Part shown: piece after piece, positions 1-9,756 of the stretch
How the letters are laid out: the number at the start of each line of letters is the position of its first letter
Numbering within the stretch: position 1 is the first letter of the stretch
DNA from: Desulfofundulus thermosubterraneus DSM 16057
GTDB lineage: Bacteria; Bacillota; Desulfotomaculia; Desulfotomaculales; Desulfovirgulaceae
Direction of reading: 5' to 3'
Length of the DNA: 64,000 bases
NCBI RefSeq assembly: GCF_900142025.1
Contig: NZ_FQZM01000012.1
Coordinates: forward strand, 1 to 64,000
Made by a program: the position numbers and the translations under genes
Notes under the pieces: generated by a model
What the model was told of the DNA's origin: nothing
The model's database searches: none
Seen by the model: the letters and a program-made list of their open reading frames with translations, nothing else

Positions 1-315
1 TTACTTCCAACTTACAGTTTGGTCAGTGGAACACCGTGCTGGGGGATAACCGCCTCACAGCGGCGCTCATCGACCGTTTGGTCCACCATGCCCATATCCT
101 GGCCTTTGAAGGGGAGAGCTATCGTTTGCAGAAAGCGCTCTCAGCCATAGCTATTAACCAGTCGGAAGATAAAGATAATAGGATTACGACCACAGCGAAC
201 TGAAATCTCCCGATTCGAGGGAGAATAATTACCGAGCGTGATGGCAAACTCTGCATTTTTTGATTGCCGAATTCATCATTTTTTAATTGCCAAACACAAG
301 TAGGTCCTGGCACAA
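1..315 (+). mobile_element. Right end of an IS21-family insertion sequence (partial)
   Basis: The window opens inside an IS21-type element: the tail of istB is followed by about 110 bases of non-coding DNA. That DNA contains two near-copies of a short motif, TTTTTGATTGCCGAAT (about 256-271) and TTTTTAATTGCCAAAC (about 281-296). Repeated motifs just inside the ends are typical of IS21 termini. The exact outer end cannot be fixed because the left end lies outside the window. The HerA/SIR2 defence pair begins about 80 bases further on. Confidence 0.7.
3..203 (+). CDS. istB: IstB-like transposition helper ATPase, C-terminal fragment
   Basis: An open frame enters from outside the window and ends at TGA 201-203, leaving 66 residues. 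The fragment contains SNLQFGQWNTVLGDNRLT followed by ALIDRLVHHAHILAFEGES, the conserved C-terminal part of IS21 IstB (sensor-1/arginine-finger region of a DnaA/DnaC-like AAA+ ATPase). IstB helps the IstA transposase choose its target. The Walker motifs lie upstream of the window, so integrity cannot be judged. Identification rests on recognised family sequence. Confidence 0.85.
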   Translation, partial: TSNLQFGQWNTVLGDNRLTAALIDRLVHHAHILAFEGESYRLQKALSAIAINQSEDKDNRITTTAN

Positions 316-379
316 CCCAGAATCAAGCATAAGAACAGGAGCAGTACAGACCCTGTGAGGCCGGGCTGTTTTTCCCCTT

Positions 380-2494
380 TCATGCCAAACCCTCCCCGGT
401 GCTGTCTTCGGCGGCTGTTTCTGTTGAACCACCCTTCACGGCAGAACCTTGCCAGTCCTCAGCGACGGCTTTCCAATCTACCCGCCTTTCAACCGCACCA
501 GCCCAGATATTCCAGAAGTCCGGATCGTCAGAGCGGGGCTGCTGGGACTTGGGCAGGTCTCTCATCTTCACAAGTACCGGCAATTCCGTTGCCCAACCCA
601 AGAGAATGGCGCTTTGAGATGGGAGCGACGGGAGTTCACGCAATAGTCCCCTGAGATTGTCGGGCACGAACCGATACACCAGCTCCTGGTCACGGTCATT
701 GGTTATCCGATGCAAAAGGAATGAATTGCACTGAGAAAGAACCGTAGGCGAAAGCTCTGATGGCCTTTGAGACGAAATTACCAGCCCGAGTCCAAATTTC
801 CGACCTTCACGGGCGATTCGTTCGAACACCTGGCAACAAACCGAAGCAGCATCATGGTTTTCAGTATCATCCTTATAGCGTTTGATGAAGGTATGCGCCT
901 CCTCCATGACAAGAACCGTCGGCAACGCAACCTGATTCAGTTTCACATAGCGTTGCAGCGCTTCAAAAACCATCCTCGCAATCACTGCTGTAACGATATA
1001 AATGACCTCTGAAGGCACAAGCGACAGGTCAATGACGGTTACACACCCGTTTTCCGCCTTGTCACTACCGATATAATTCTCTAGCCATTGTTCGAGTGAA
1101 AGGTCTCCCGTATCACATACAACCGGCTTCATTCGGACGTCAGTAAGAAGGTTCCTCACGCGAATCAATAAAGTTTCGACGTGCTCCGATACATTGAGCA
1201 TTTCAGCCGTGGCTTCAATACTGCGTAGAAAAGCATTCCCGTTGAACGGACATGGTGCATCCACATCAGGCGGTTCAACATCAACTTCACCTCCACCCAA
1301 GGTCGAATGTGCCTCGCTCGCAGCCGCAATAAGCTTGTCGACCTCCTGAGGTGTGAAATCGAAGTGTTTCTCCTTCCTACGGAGCTCGCACAGTTCATTT
1401 ATGACGCTGACAAGTGAATTCAACTTGTCATATTGCTCCCCCGAAAGGAAAGATAAATCAGACTCGATACCCTTTTTCCACTTCTCAAGCTTTTCTAAGA
1501 ATGATTTCGGCTTTGGGAAAGAACCCCACGGGCTACCGGAATTCTTTTCGATTCGGATAGTGGTCACCATCGTTCGGAGGAAACGTCGGATTTCGTGGCT
1601 TTTATCTTCTCCCGGTTCCCACGACCCGTCTCGAACAAAGCGCAGGGCTTGCACAAGGGTCGGCTTCTGGGTCTTGCTACTTGCCTGCGTAAATGAGCAC
1701 CACTCCGCACTGTTCCAGAACCAAAGAGGAACCTGCAGGGGAAATTCATTTAATTCTGGATTAACCTTGAATATCCGAGCCTTCACGGAAGACCCGGCGC
1801 CACAAAAAGCCCTTGAGTATTCTCCATTCGGGTCTAAAATAATAAACCGGGCGTTCGGCGGGCCGGAACAGGCGGTTTTGTTCTCTTGCGCTGCTTCCAG
1901 CGACCAATGGATGAGGCCGGCAACGGAACATGACTTTCCACTACCGGTATTTCCCAGCACAGCGAGGTGACGTCCAAACAACCGATCCGGATCGATATAC
2001 ACATCAGCATCTCCAGCAAGCGAGCTGGTACCGATTTTTACTCGACGTCGTTCGCCCGACTCCACGATTGATCTAAGCTGCCGTTCCGTGGGCAACAGCA
2101 CAGCGACGCCAATCGATGGCAGGGCGTCAGCGCCCCGCTGGAAAACGTATTCCTCTGCATAGAGAGATTTCCTTCGTAAAGTTCCTAACGGGTTGAGGCT
2201 CATCTTGCGCAACGGAAAAGGCAAATCAACAAGACCAAAATCCTGCATCCCCCGGCGCTTTGGAAACGCTGACCGTTCCACCGTTATCCATTCGATTTGG
2301 CCAACGAGATAGCCATCATCAACAGGTATCAACACATAGCTATTGACCCTTGGAAACGGACGCGGCCCACCGGCATTAAGGGCGACCGATTCTGGGGCTT
2401 CGATATCCAACAAAACCTTGATCTCGTTGGGCGACACGAAATCTACGGTTCCGATGACCAAACTCCCAGCATGTTCGAACGGGGTTTGGCTCAT
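380..2494 (-). CDS. herA: HerA-type ATPase/translocase of a SIR2-HerA defence pair
   Basis: A 704-residue protein. Residues 10-70 resemble a HAS-barrel. The Walker A motif GNTGSGKS is at about 181-188, an insert follows, then a Walker B-like VLVMEEAHTF and the sensor-like stretch GLGLVISSQRPSELS, as in the FtsK/HerA (DUF87) class. The start is ATG after GGAGATGG and overlaps the stop of the SIR2 gene by 4 bases (ATGA), so the two are translationally coupled. HerA hexamers form a scaffold with SIR2-domain NADases in known anti-phage systems. A DNA end-processing role with NurA is less likely because no nurA is adjacent. The defence function is inferred from the pairing. Confidence 0.88.
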   Translation of the reverse strand: MSQTPFEHAGSLVIGTVDFVSPNEIKVLLDIEAPESVALNAGGPRPFPRVNSYVLIPVDDGYLVGQIEWITVERSAFPKRRGMQDFGLVDLPFPLRKMSLNPLGTLRRKSLYAEEYVFQRGADALPSIGVAVLLPTERQLRSIVESGERRRVKIGTSSLAGDADVYIDPDRLFGRHLAVLGNTGSGKSCSVAGLIHWSLEAAQENKTACSGPPNARFIILDPNGEYSRAFCGAGSSVKARIFKVNPELNEFPLQVPLWFWNSAEWCSFTQASSKTQKPTLVQALRFVRDGSWEPGEDKSHEIRRFLRTMVTTIRIEKNSGSPWGSFPKPKSFLEKLEKWKKGIESDLSFLSGEQYDKLNSLVSVINELCELRRKEKHFDFTPQEVDKLIAAASEAHSTLGGGEVDVEPPDVDAPCPFNGNAFLRSIEATAEMLNVSEHVETLLIRVRNLLTDVRMKPVVCDTGDLSLEQWLENYIGSDKAENGCVTVIDLSLVPSEVIYIVTAVIARMVFEALQRYVKLNQVALPTVLVMEEAHTFIKRYKDDTENHDAASVCCQVFERIAREGRKFGLGLVISSQRPSELSPTVLSQCNSFLLHRITNDRDQELVYRFVPDNLRGLLRELPSLPSQSAILLGWATELPVLVKMRDLPKSQQPRSDDPDFWNIWAGAVERRVDWKAVAEDWQGSAVKGGSTETAAEDSTGEGLA

Positions 2495-3888
2495 GGCTTG
2501 CCATCTCCTTCCCCGTGTAATATGTTACTATCCACAGCAGGTTCATTATAGTCCGTTACCCAGCGAGCTTTGAGAAGCTCAACCATACGGAAGGTGGCCC
2601 GATCAATGGCTGGCTTAGGCAAATAGTTATCCACAAGTGATTGTAGATCGCCGAAGTGATTGCCGATAAGGAGGGTAATTTGCGCATGTCTTCCCAGTCT
2701 TTCGTACGTTTTCATAATTCGCCCCAAAGGATCGCTATATGAAATAACGACCAAATGAGCTGAGGGAATAGTGAGCATGTCTTCAATAACGCGATTGATG
2801 TGCTCATCACCGAAACTATAGCCGAAAGTAACCAACGTGCTGTTTGGCCGACACACCGCAGCGGCGAAGTCGCGGAATAATTCGACATAGGGGTAAGCGG
2901 CGGTCTCCCGGTCTTTGGCTGCGTTCGGATAGATCATGAGCTGTATCGCCTTAGCACCCGAAAGACCGAGGGCATCCAAGTACGGCTTGATGTCTTGTGC
3001 TCCGAACGGAACTGCAATACGGCGAATGTTTCTCTCGATATCTACCCAGTCTAATGAACCATGCAGCTTAGTAAAACGCGCAACGCCTTCTAGATAGCGC
3101 GGCTCCCCTCTGATTCCAGGTGGGTTGTAGTGCATGTCCAAGTCGAGTCGAGAGGACCTGAAGACCGGTGCCAATGAACCCACGAAGCGATCAAGCAGGT
3201 GAAGGCCTGCTACGTCCGCTCCGGCTTCAATGAAGCGGTCATAGTTGGTCGTGAATATATGGAGCCGGTCTCGAGTACCGGTTCGGCTGGCGAAACTCAT
3301 CAAGAAGCTGACGAGGTAGGTGAAAGCTTGCTCACTTTTCTTGAGTTTATCAGACTCTGCACTGATTAAACCTCTTTCACCTTTGAGAATCGACTCAGCA
3401 AAGTCAGTGAGAAAACGGTTTAGATCTTCCCTGAGTCCTACCACCTCATGATCGCCTGGTTTTAATATTTCCAGCCCACGGAGTAATTCGTTTGCCACGC
3501 GTATCTGGTCTTCGACATTTCCCTTCCCTCGACCGGCGGCATACGCTGACCTCTTTACCTCAGCCTCAATCTCATTTTGGTAGTAAGTAAACTTGCATTG
3601 TATATTTGTCCATGGTGGTTCTTTGCCGGTTGCCATCCAATGAATCGCATTGCTGAACCCAGATCCCACCAGCAACGCGAGATGTTCCGCTTGGAACAAA
3701 GCGGTTAGCCACGGTTCGATTCGCTGCCGCAATTTTACGGTATCAATAGCCTTTCCGTGCTCGAGCCAGGAGCACTGACTTTTGTCTGCCAACTTGTAAG
3801 CTTGACCACTTTGTTCATCAATCTTCAAGAGACAAACGGGTTCTTTGTCATCGCGACATTTAAGAATTTGCTCATCATTAGACGTCAT
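2491..3888 (-). CDS. SIR2-domain protein (probable NADase effector) paired with HerA
   Basis: 465 residues from the ATG at 3888, which has GAGGAGGTG 6 bases upstream; a longer frame to 3915 lacks a ribosome site. The Rossmann-type NAD pocket is visible as LLVGSGFSNAIH (about 72-83), followed by FTTNYDRFIE, LHGSLDW with the catalytic-type His, and a C-terminal VTFGYSFGDEHINR. These motifs belong to the SIR2_2 family found in defence systems, not to protein deacetylases. It precedes and overlaps herA. The inferred role is abortive infection by NAD+ depletion after phage sensing. A long non-SIR2 insert (about 100-200) lies between the first motif and TTNYD. Confidence 0.88.
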   Translation of the reverse strand: MTSNDEQILKCRDDKEPVCLLKIDEQSGQAYKLADKSQCSWLEHGKAIDTVKLRQRIEPWLTALFQAEHLALLVGSGFSNAIHWMATGKEPPWTNIQCKFTYYQNEIEAEVKRSAYAAGRGKGNVEDQIRVANELLRGLEILKPGDHEVVGLREDLNRFLTDFAESILKGERGLISAESDKLKKSEQAFTYLVSFLMSFASRTGTRDRLHIFTTNYDRFIEAGADVAGLHLLDRFVGSLAPVFRSSRLDLDMHYNPPGIRGEPRYLEGVARFTKLHGSLDWVDIERNIRRIAVPFGAQDIKPYLDALGLSGAKAIQLMIYPNAAKDRETAAYPYVELFRDFAAAVCRPNSTLVTFGYSFGDEHINRVIEDMLTIPSAHLVVISYSDPLGRIMKTYERLGRHAQITLLIGNHFGDLQSLVDNYLPKPAIDRATFRMVELLKARWVTDYNEPAVDSNILHGEGDGKP

Positions 3889-4048
3889 AATTGCACCTCC
3901 TCGTAGTAGAACCACCGAACAAACCTAGCTTCCAGTTTAGGAACAATATGGGTTAAACCAGTGCTCATGGTTCGACAGAACCTAGCGAAAATCCTGCCAA
4001 AAATAGCAGCTGCTGCTGCAGCTCCTGATGTGACAACCAGCCGTAATG

Positions 4049-4084
4049 AAAAAACAGGGCGAGGTTCCATCCGTTCCTCGCCCA
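4049..4084 (-). terminator. Rho-independent terminator after glmS
   Basis: Read on the minus strand, GGGCGAGG pairs with CCTCGCCC across an 11-base loop and is followed by TGTTTTTT. It closes the glmS transcription unit about 110 bases after the stop and insulates it from the SIR2-HerA genes. The remaining DNA between 3889 and 4190 shows CAG/CTG-rich palindromic sequence (4009-4022) but no convincing promoter. Confidence 0.85.
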
Positions 4085-4190
4085 TGCCTATTTCAATTCA
4101 GTTTACCACTTTATTATCCGGTTCACGACTTATACTCAGTTCAAAACTTTATTCCATCGAAACATTAATTCTTCAACTTTCCCCCGCCCC

Positions 4191-6020
4191 CTACTCCACC
4201 GTCACGCTCTTGGCCAGGTTGCGGGGCTGGTCCACGTCGCAGCCCCTCACCACGGCCATCTGGTAGGCCAGGAGCTGCAGGGGGATCACGGCCAGCACGG
4301 GGGCCAGGACGGGATTGGTGGGCGGGATGTAGAGCACGTGATCGGCCACCTTTTCCAGTTCCTTCTGCCCCTCCATGGCCAGGGCGATTACCGTGGCGTC
4401 CCGGGCCTTCACCTCTTTGATGTTACTCAGGGTTTTTTCAAAGAGGTTCTTTTGTGTAGCCAGGGCGACCACCGGCACACCCTTTTCAATCAGGGCCAGG
4501 GTGCCGTGCTTTAATTCACCGGCGGCGTAGGCTTCGGCGTGTATATAGGAGATCTCCTTCAGTTTCAAAGAACCTTCCAGGGCCACGGCATGGTCCAGGC
4601 CCCGGCCGATGAAGAAGACATCCTCGGCCCTGCCGTAAATCCGGGCGAGGTCCTTGATCAGGTGGCCGTTGCCCAGGATCAGTTCCGCCCGGCTGTCCAG
4701 CTGCTTTAATTCTTTAATGATCGCCCGCCTTTCCTCAAGGGTAATGGTGCCCCGTACCGCGGCCAGGTGCAGGGCAATCAGGTACATGGCCACCAGCTGG
4801 GTGGTATAGGCTTTGGTGGAGGCCACGGCTATCTCAGGGCCGGCCCAGGTATAGAGCACGTGGTCGGCTTCCCGGGCAATGGAGCTGTCCACCACGTTGG
4901 TCACGGCCAGCACCGGCGCACCCAGACGCCTGGCTTCCCTCAAGGCGGCCAGGGTATCGGCGGTCTCCCCCGACTGGCTGATTACTATCACCAGCGTATC
5001 TTCATCAATAAGAGGCTGGCGGTAGCGGAATTCCGAAGCAATATCCACCTCCACCGGTACGCGGGCCAGCTGTTCGATTACATACTTGCCCACCAGGCCG
5101 GCGTGATAGGCGGTGCCGCAGGCGGTGATAAATATTTTACGCAGGCTTCTCAGCTTCTGGTCATCAATCTCCAGTTCCTTGAGCACCACCGCCGAATCGT
5201 CACCGGCCAGGCGGCCCTTCAAGGTATCCCGCAGGGCCCGGGGCTGCTCGTGGATCTCCTTCAGCATAAAGTGGGCAAAACCGTTCTTTTCGGCCTGGGC
5301 CGCCTCCCATTTCACCTCAAAGACCCGTTTCTCCACCGGTTCCCCGGACCGGTTAAAAATCCTCACTTCTTCCGGTGTCAGTACGGCCATCTCGCCGTCG
5401 TCCAGAATGTAGGTGCGCCGGGTATGGGCCAGCAGGGCGGGGATATCGGAAGCCAGGAAGTTTTCGCCCTGACCCAGGCCCACCACCAGGGGGCTGTCCT
5501 GACGCACGGCCACAAGTTTTTCCGGCTCGTCAGCAGACAGCACCACCATGGCGTAGGAACCCCGGATGTGCTCCACCACCCGGCATACCGCCTCTACCAG
5601 ATCACCCCGGTAAAAGTGTTCCACCAGGTGCGGCAGCACCTCCGTGTCCGTTTCGGAAGTAAACTGGTGGCCCTGGGAGCCGAGCCATTCCCTCAATTCC
5701 AGGTAGTTCTCAATAATCCCGTTATGCACCACGGCAAAACGCCCGGAACAGTCGATGTGGGGGTGGGCATTGGTGTCCGAAGGGCGGCCGTGGGTGGCCC
5801 AGCGGGTGTGCCCGATGCCGGTTCGCGCCTGGCCGTTGTAACCCTGCAACTTTTCCGCCAGGCCGGCCAGCTTGCCCGCCTGTTTGTGCACCTTAATGAC
5901 CCCGTCTTCCAGAACGGCAATGCCGGCTGAATCATAACCGCGGTATTCCAGTTTGGCCAGCCCGCCAAGGAGTATGGGTACGGCCCGCCGGGGGCCGGTA
6001 TAGCCAACGATGCCACACAT
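4191..6020 (-). CDS. glmS: Glutamine--fructose-6-phosphate aminotransferase (isomerizing)
   Basis: 609 residues, the usual GlmS length. It makes glucosamine-6-phosphate from fructose-6-P and glutamine, the first step toward UDP-GlcNAc for cell wall. The start is the ATG at 6020 so that Cys2 of MCGIVGYTG becomes the N-terminal nucleophile; GGAGG lies just upstream. The glutaminase domain (1-240) includes GHTRWATHGRPSDTNAHPH. Two SIS domains follow (SQSGETADTLAALREAR; GRGLDHAVALEGSLKLKEIS), and the C-terminus is RNLAKSVTVE. The gene is controlled by the ribozyme in its leader and lies downstream of glmM, the next enzyme of the pathway. Confidence 0.97.
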   Translation of the reverse strand: MCGIVGYTGPRRAVPILLGGLAKLEYRGYDSAGIAVLEDGVIKVHKQAGKLAGLAEKLQGYNGQARTGIGHTRWATHGRPSDTNAHPHIDCSGRFAVVHNGIIENYLELREWLGSQGHQFTSETDTEVLPHLVEHFYRGDLVEAVCRVVEHIRGSYAMVVLSADEPEKLVAVRQDSPLVVGLGQGENFLASDIPALLAHTRRTYILDDGEMAVLTPEEVRIFNRSGEPVEKRVFEVKWEAAQAEKNGFAHFMLKEIHEQPRALRDTLKGRLAGDDSAVVLKELEIDDQKLRSLRKIFITACGTAYHAGLVGKYVIEQLARVPVEVDIASEFRYRQPLIDEDTLVIVISQSGETADTLAALREARRLGAPVLAVTNVVDSSIAREADHVLYTWAGPEIAVASTKAYTTQLVAMYLIALHLAAVRGTITLEERRAIIKELKQLDSRAELILGNGHLIKDLARIYGRAEDVFFIGRGLDHAVALEGSLKLKEISYIHAEAYAAGELKHGTLALIEKGVPVVALATQKNLFEKTLSNIKEVKARDATVIALAMEGQKELEKVADHVLYIPPTNPVLAPVLAVIPLQLLAYQMAVVRGCDVDQPRNLAKSVTVE

Positions 6021-6149
6021 ATGGAAAACCTCCAGCAAAAAGGTTTTTAGTCTAATAATTAGAAATGCCGGGGCACAGAAAGGCCTCCGGCAGAGAAAGG
6101 GGCTTTTGTAAAAAGAAGGAACGGGGGTAATTTCGTAGAACGGCCTCCT

Positions 6150-6335
6150 ACCCTTATGCCACCGGACACCCTTTGTCCCGGCCGTTGCCGGCCGGTTTTG
6201 TAGTGTCGTTCACGGTCGTGGCCAACCGGGGAGCACCCGCCGAAAACTTCGATAAACTCCCTCCTCGTCAACCCGGAACACCCGTTAAATCAACTGGCTA
6301 ACCGGCAATTTCCGGGTTCTGGCGCTTTAGTTTTC
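6150..6335 (-). ncRNA. glmS: glmS ribozyme/riboswitch
   Basis: On the minus strand the leader reads AAAGCGCCAGAACCCGG, later GGTTGACGAGG, then TTATCGAAGTTTTCGGCGGG and TGCTCCCCGGTTGG. These match the catalytic core and double pseudoknot of the glucosamine-6-phosphate-activated self-cleaving ribozyme. Predicted cleavage is between the A at 6326 and the G at 6325. The 3' part (to about 6150) can form the P3/P4-like stems. When GlcN6P is high the RNA cuts itself and glmS mRNA is degraded. The 3' edge of the domain is approximate. Confidence 0.93.
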
Positions 6336-6388
6336 AGTTGTCCCCAAAAAAGACTTGCGCTTCCCACCCCCTTTCAAAAAACCCTCGT

Positions 6389-7726
6389 TTAAGAGGACAC
6401 CTTGCGGATTACGTCCACCAGCTCGTCGACAATGGACCGCAGGAGGTCCATATCCCGGCCCTCAACCATCACCCGCACCAGGGGTTCGGTGCCCGAAGGG
6501 CGCACCAGGACGCGCCCCTGACCGGCCAGGCGTTCTTCCTGTTCCCGGATGGCCCGGGCTAGAACGGGACTGTTCATCACCTTTTCCTTATCGGTCACCC
6601 GGACGTTTTCCAGCAGCTGCGGCAGCTTCTCCATCTGGGCGGCCAGTTCCTGCAACGGTACGCCCGTTTCCCGGACCACCTGCAGGAGCTGTAGGGCGGT
6701 TAAAATGCCGTCCCCGGTGGTATTGTAATCCAGCATGATGATGTGCCCACTTTGCTCCCCGCCAAAGGTGGCTCCCGAACGAAGCAGCTCCTCCAGGACA
6801 TAACGGTCCCCCACCCGGGTTTTCAGCACCCGGATGCCGCTCTGCCCCAGGGCCAGGTCCAGCCCCAGGTTGCTCATCACCGTAGCCACCACCGTATTTT
6901 TGGCCAGCCTGCCCTTTTTCTGGAGGGCCCGGGCCAGGATAACCATAATCTGGTCGCCGTCCACCGGGTTGCCCCGGCCGTCCACGGCGATTACCCGGTC
7001 GGCATCCCCGTCATGGGCCAGCCCCAGGTGGGCGCCATGCTCCAGCACCGCCTCCTGCAGGGCGGCTGGGTGGGTGGAGCCGCAGCCGGCATTGATATTG
7101 ACCCCGTCGGGGGTGTTGAATATGGGGATGACTTCCGCACCCAGTTCCGCCAGCACCCGGGGGGCAACCCGGGAGGCGGCCCCGTTGGCGCAGTCCACCA
7201 CCACCTTCAAACCGGAAAAGTCACATGATACGGTATCCTTTAAAAAGGCCACGTAACGGTCCACCGCATCGACTACCGGGTAAGCACGACCCACCCCCGC
7301 CCCCACGGGAGCGGGAATGCGGTCGGGACAGGAAACCAGCTGCTCGATTTCCTCTTCCATCCCCTCGGACAGCTTGTAGCCGCTGGCTCCGAAAAACTTG
7401 ATCCCGTTGTCGTCCATGGGATTGTGGGAAGCAGATATAACCACTCCCCCGGCGGCACCCAGGGCCCTGGTGAGGTAGGCAATGGACGCGGTGGGCATGA
7501 CCCCCACCTTGAGGACATTGACCCCGGCCGAACATATCCCGGCCGTGAGGGCGGCCTCCAGCATGTCGGAGGAAATGCGGGTATCCCAGCCGACCACCAG
7601 GCTTGCCCCCGGCAGGCCCCGGGAAAGGACGTAAGCCCCCGCCCGTCCCAGCTTTAAGGCCAGTTCCGGGGTAAGCTCCCGGTTGGCCACCCCCCGGACG
7701 CCGTCGGTACCAAATATTGCTCCCAT
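6389..7726 (-). CDS. glmM: Phosphoglucosamine mutase
   Basis: 445 residues from the ATG at 7726, preceded by AAAGGGGA; the longer frame to 7750 lacks a site. GlmM converts glucosamine-6-P to glucosamine-1-P. The N-terminus [18 protein letters not shown], the active-site phosphoserine loop [18 protein letters not shown], the metal loop [14 protein letters not shown] and the C-terminal phosphate-binding [16 protein letters not shown] are all intact. It follows cdaA and cdaR in the arrangement conserved in Firmicutes, where the CdaA cyclase and GlmM can interact. Confidence 0.96.
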   Translation of the reverse strand: MGAIFGTDGVRGVANRELTPELALKLGRAGAYVLSRGLPGASLVVGWDTRISSDMLEAALTAGICSAGVNVLKVGVMPTASIAYLTRALGAAGGVVISASHNPMDDNGIKFFGASGYKLSEGMEEEIEQLVSCPDRIPAPVGAGVGRAYPVVDAVDRYVAFLKDTVSCDFSGLKVVVDCANGAASRVAPRVLAELGAEVIPIFNTPDGVNINAGCGSTHPAALQEAVLEHGAHLGLAHDGDADRVIAVDGRGNPVDGDQIMVILARALQKKGRLAKNTVVATVMSNLGLDLALGQSGIRVLKTRVGDRYVLEELLRSGATFGGEQSGHIIMLDYNTTGDGILTALQLLQVVRETGVPLQELAAQMEKLPQLLENVRVTDKEKVMNSPVLARAIREQEERLAGQGRVLVRPSGTEPLVRVMVEGRDMDLLRSIVDELVDVIRKVSS

Positions 7727-7915
7727 GGTCAGATCCCCTTTCACACTCACCCGCAGGAAGTAATTCCAAGATCACGTCCAAACACTGATAATTATATCTA
7801 CACCCATTGAAGAGGTCAATTTTTTGTCTAGAAGTTTGACTTCACTAACAATAATATGATCAGGGATAACTTCCGGTCATATCACTCCCGGCAAATCCCT
7901 GCAGCTACCCGTTTT

Positions 7916-8860
7916 TCATTGGTTTTGTTCTTCCGGCGGCGTTCTTTCAGGAGGGTTTTCCGGCAAGGGGGAAAGGCGTACCGTAACCTGCACCTGCTCG
8001 GGACGCAGGACCACGCCGCTCCCGGGAGCAACCAGGCCAACCCTTCGTACCACGTCCTGACTGACCCCGCTGATATCCACCGGGACAGTGTTTACCCTTT
8101 GGACACCTTCCAGTACCGGCGCCGGTGCCGATACCTGGATCACATCGGGCTCCACCCTTACCTCCTCCACCCGGTAACCCGCCGCGGGAGTCCCCCTTAC
8201 CTGGGGTTCCACCGGCACTTCCTTCACCGGCATGGCCAGAACGGGAACGGTCACCCTGACCACAGGGGGAAACACGCTGACTCCCCGGGGCAGGCCGGTG
8301 AGTGTCGCCGATCTTTCCACCGTTCCACTGGCACCCTGTACGTCAACGGTCGCCGTTACCCGGGTAACGGCATTGACCAACCGCTCCGGCCCTTTCAGGT
8401 GCACCAGCGGCGGGTCCACCGTAGCGGCCAGGGCACTGTAACCGGCGGCGGGTTCCCCCCTGAAGGTTACCGCCACCGGGACTTCCTTTTCCACTATCCT
8501 GTCCACCTGCACCCGCACCCGGGAGGGGGACACCTGGATCACCCGGATGCCGGGTGGAGCACTCACATTTACCGTCAGCTCGTTTTCCCCCGGGGTGATG
8601 CCGGATAAGTCCACCACCGCCTGGAAATCACCCGGGGTAAGGGTGGTCAGCTGACCCCGGCTGCCCTGGGCCCGCACATTCACCGTTGACGGCAACCCGG
8701 TCATCATGTAACCGTCGGGCATCCCCCGCCCCTGCAGGGAAACATTAAACGGGCGTTCGTCCAGGGGGTTTTGTTCGTTAGTCACGTAAACCCACAGGAT
8801 CAGGGCCATTAACAGCGACAGGATTTGCAGGGAAAGATTGCGCCAGTTTAAACGGGGCAA
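7916..8860 (-). CDS. cdaR: YbbR-domain regulator of the CdaA cyclase
   Basis: 314 residues starting at TTG 8860 (GGAGGTG upstream). An N-terminal membrane anchor (about residues 7-27, LSLQILSLLMALILWVYV) is followed by tandem YbbR repeats on the outer face. Their repeating pattern is visible as VPVAVTFRGEPAAGYS and VPVEPQVRGTPAAGYRV. The C-terminus is acidic and polar and rich in Pro and Glu. It lies 21 bases after cdaA. In known systems CdaR modulates c-di-AMP synthesis by CdaA. The 190 bases between cdaR and glmM hold no gene that I can see. Confidence 0.9.
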   Translation of the reverse strand: MPRLNWRNLSLQILSLLMALILWVYVTNEQNPLDERPFNVSLQGRGMPDGYMMTGLPSTVNVRAQGSRGQLTTLTPGDFQAVVDLSGITPGENELTVNVSAPPGIRVIQVSPSRVRVQVDRIVEKEVPVAVTFRGEPAAGYSALAATVDPPLVHLKGPERLVNAVTRVTATVDVQGASGTVERSATLTGLPRGVSVFPPVVRVTVPVLAMPVKEVPVEPQVRGTPAAGYRVEEVRVEPDVIQVSAPAPVLEGVQRVNTVPVDISGVSQDVVRRVGLVAPGSGVVLRPEQVQVTVRLSPLPENPPERTPPEEQNQ

Positions 8861-8881
8861 ACAGGAACACCTCCGGCACTC

Positions 8882-9703
8882 CTACTGTTTACGGAGCCAC
8901 AAAAAGGCCAGGGAACGCCCCTTTTGCGGCTCGAACGCCCCGGCCAGCCGGTCGGCCAGGGCAGGCTCGTCCAGGTTTCTGGCCAGCACACCCTCCACGG
9001 CCAGGGAAATGATCCCCGTCTCCTCGGAAACAATCACCGCCAGGGCATCCGAAACTTCCGTTACGCCGATACCCGCCCGGTGACGGGTGCCCAATCCCCT
9101 GGCCACATCGGGGCTTTCCGTCAGGGGTAACAGGCAGGCCGCCGATGCCACCCGGTCCCCCCGGATGATCACCGCGCCGTCATGCAAAGGGGTGTTGGGC
9201 TCAAAAATATTGAGCAGTAATTCTGCCGTCACCAGGCCGTCAATTTTAATGCCCGTATCGATGTACTCCTCCAGGCCGGTCGTCCGCTCCAGAACAATGA
9301 GCGCACCGATACGCTGGCGGGACAGGAGGCTGGCCGCCCGCACCACCTGGCTGATGGTCCGGGAACGATCATCCTCACCCTGATGAATGAGCGAGCTGGT
9401 AAAAAAGCGGCCTCCCCCTAACTTTTCCAGCGCCCGGCGCAGTTCGGGCTGGAAAACTATGGGCAGGGCGACCACCAGAGCGGTCATCACCTGGCGCAGC
9501 AGCCAGTGAAAGGTGTATAAATGCAGCCAGCTGCTTAAAGCCGTTGCCACCAGCAGAACGGCCAGGCCTTTTAGCAGCTGTACCGCCCGGGTGCCCTTAA
9601 TCAACAGAATTAACCGGTAGAGAACAAAGGCCACAATGAGGATGTCGATGATACTGGTGAGATTAAACAGATCCAGGTTCAGGGCCTTGAGTTGCTCCAG
9701 CAA
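8882..9703 (-). CDS. cdaA: Membrane diadenylate cyclase CdaA
   Basis: 273 residues, TTG start with GGGGGAAAG upstream. Three N-terminal membrane helices (about 12-90) precede a DAC domain with the catalytic PLHDGAVIIRGDRVASA and GTRHRAGIGVTEVSDA motifs. It condenses two ATP into c-di-AMP, a second messenger controlling potassium and osmolyte transport and wall homeostasis. First gene of cdaA-cdaR-glmM. Confidence 0.95.
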   Translation of the reverse strand: MLEQLKALNLDLFNLTSIIDILIVAFVLYRLILLIKGTRAVQLLKGLAVLLVATALSSWLHLYTFHWLLRQVMTALVVALPIVFQPELRRALEKLGGGRFFTSSLIHQGEDDRSRTISQVVRAASLLSRQRIGALIVLERTTGLEEYIDTGIKIDGLVTAELLLNIFEPNTPLHDGAVIIRGDRVASAACLLPLTESPDVARGLGTRHRAGIGVTEVSDALAVIVSEETGIISLAVEGVLARNLDEPALADRLAGAFEPQKGRSLAFLWLRKQ

Positions 9704-9756
9704 CTTCTTTCCCCCTTCATACCCCCGATCACGGTTAGTATTGGATCCATAAAGAC

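Noticed and set aside
4767-5930. Long plus-strand frame (387 codons) antisense to glmS
   Set aside because: A shadow of GC-rich glmS coding in the opposite strand: His/Gly-rich low-complexity product, no ribosome site, no recognisable domain. The same applies to long antisense frames over leuC, leuA, ilvB and groEL.
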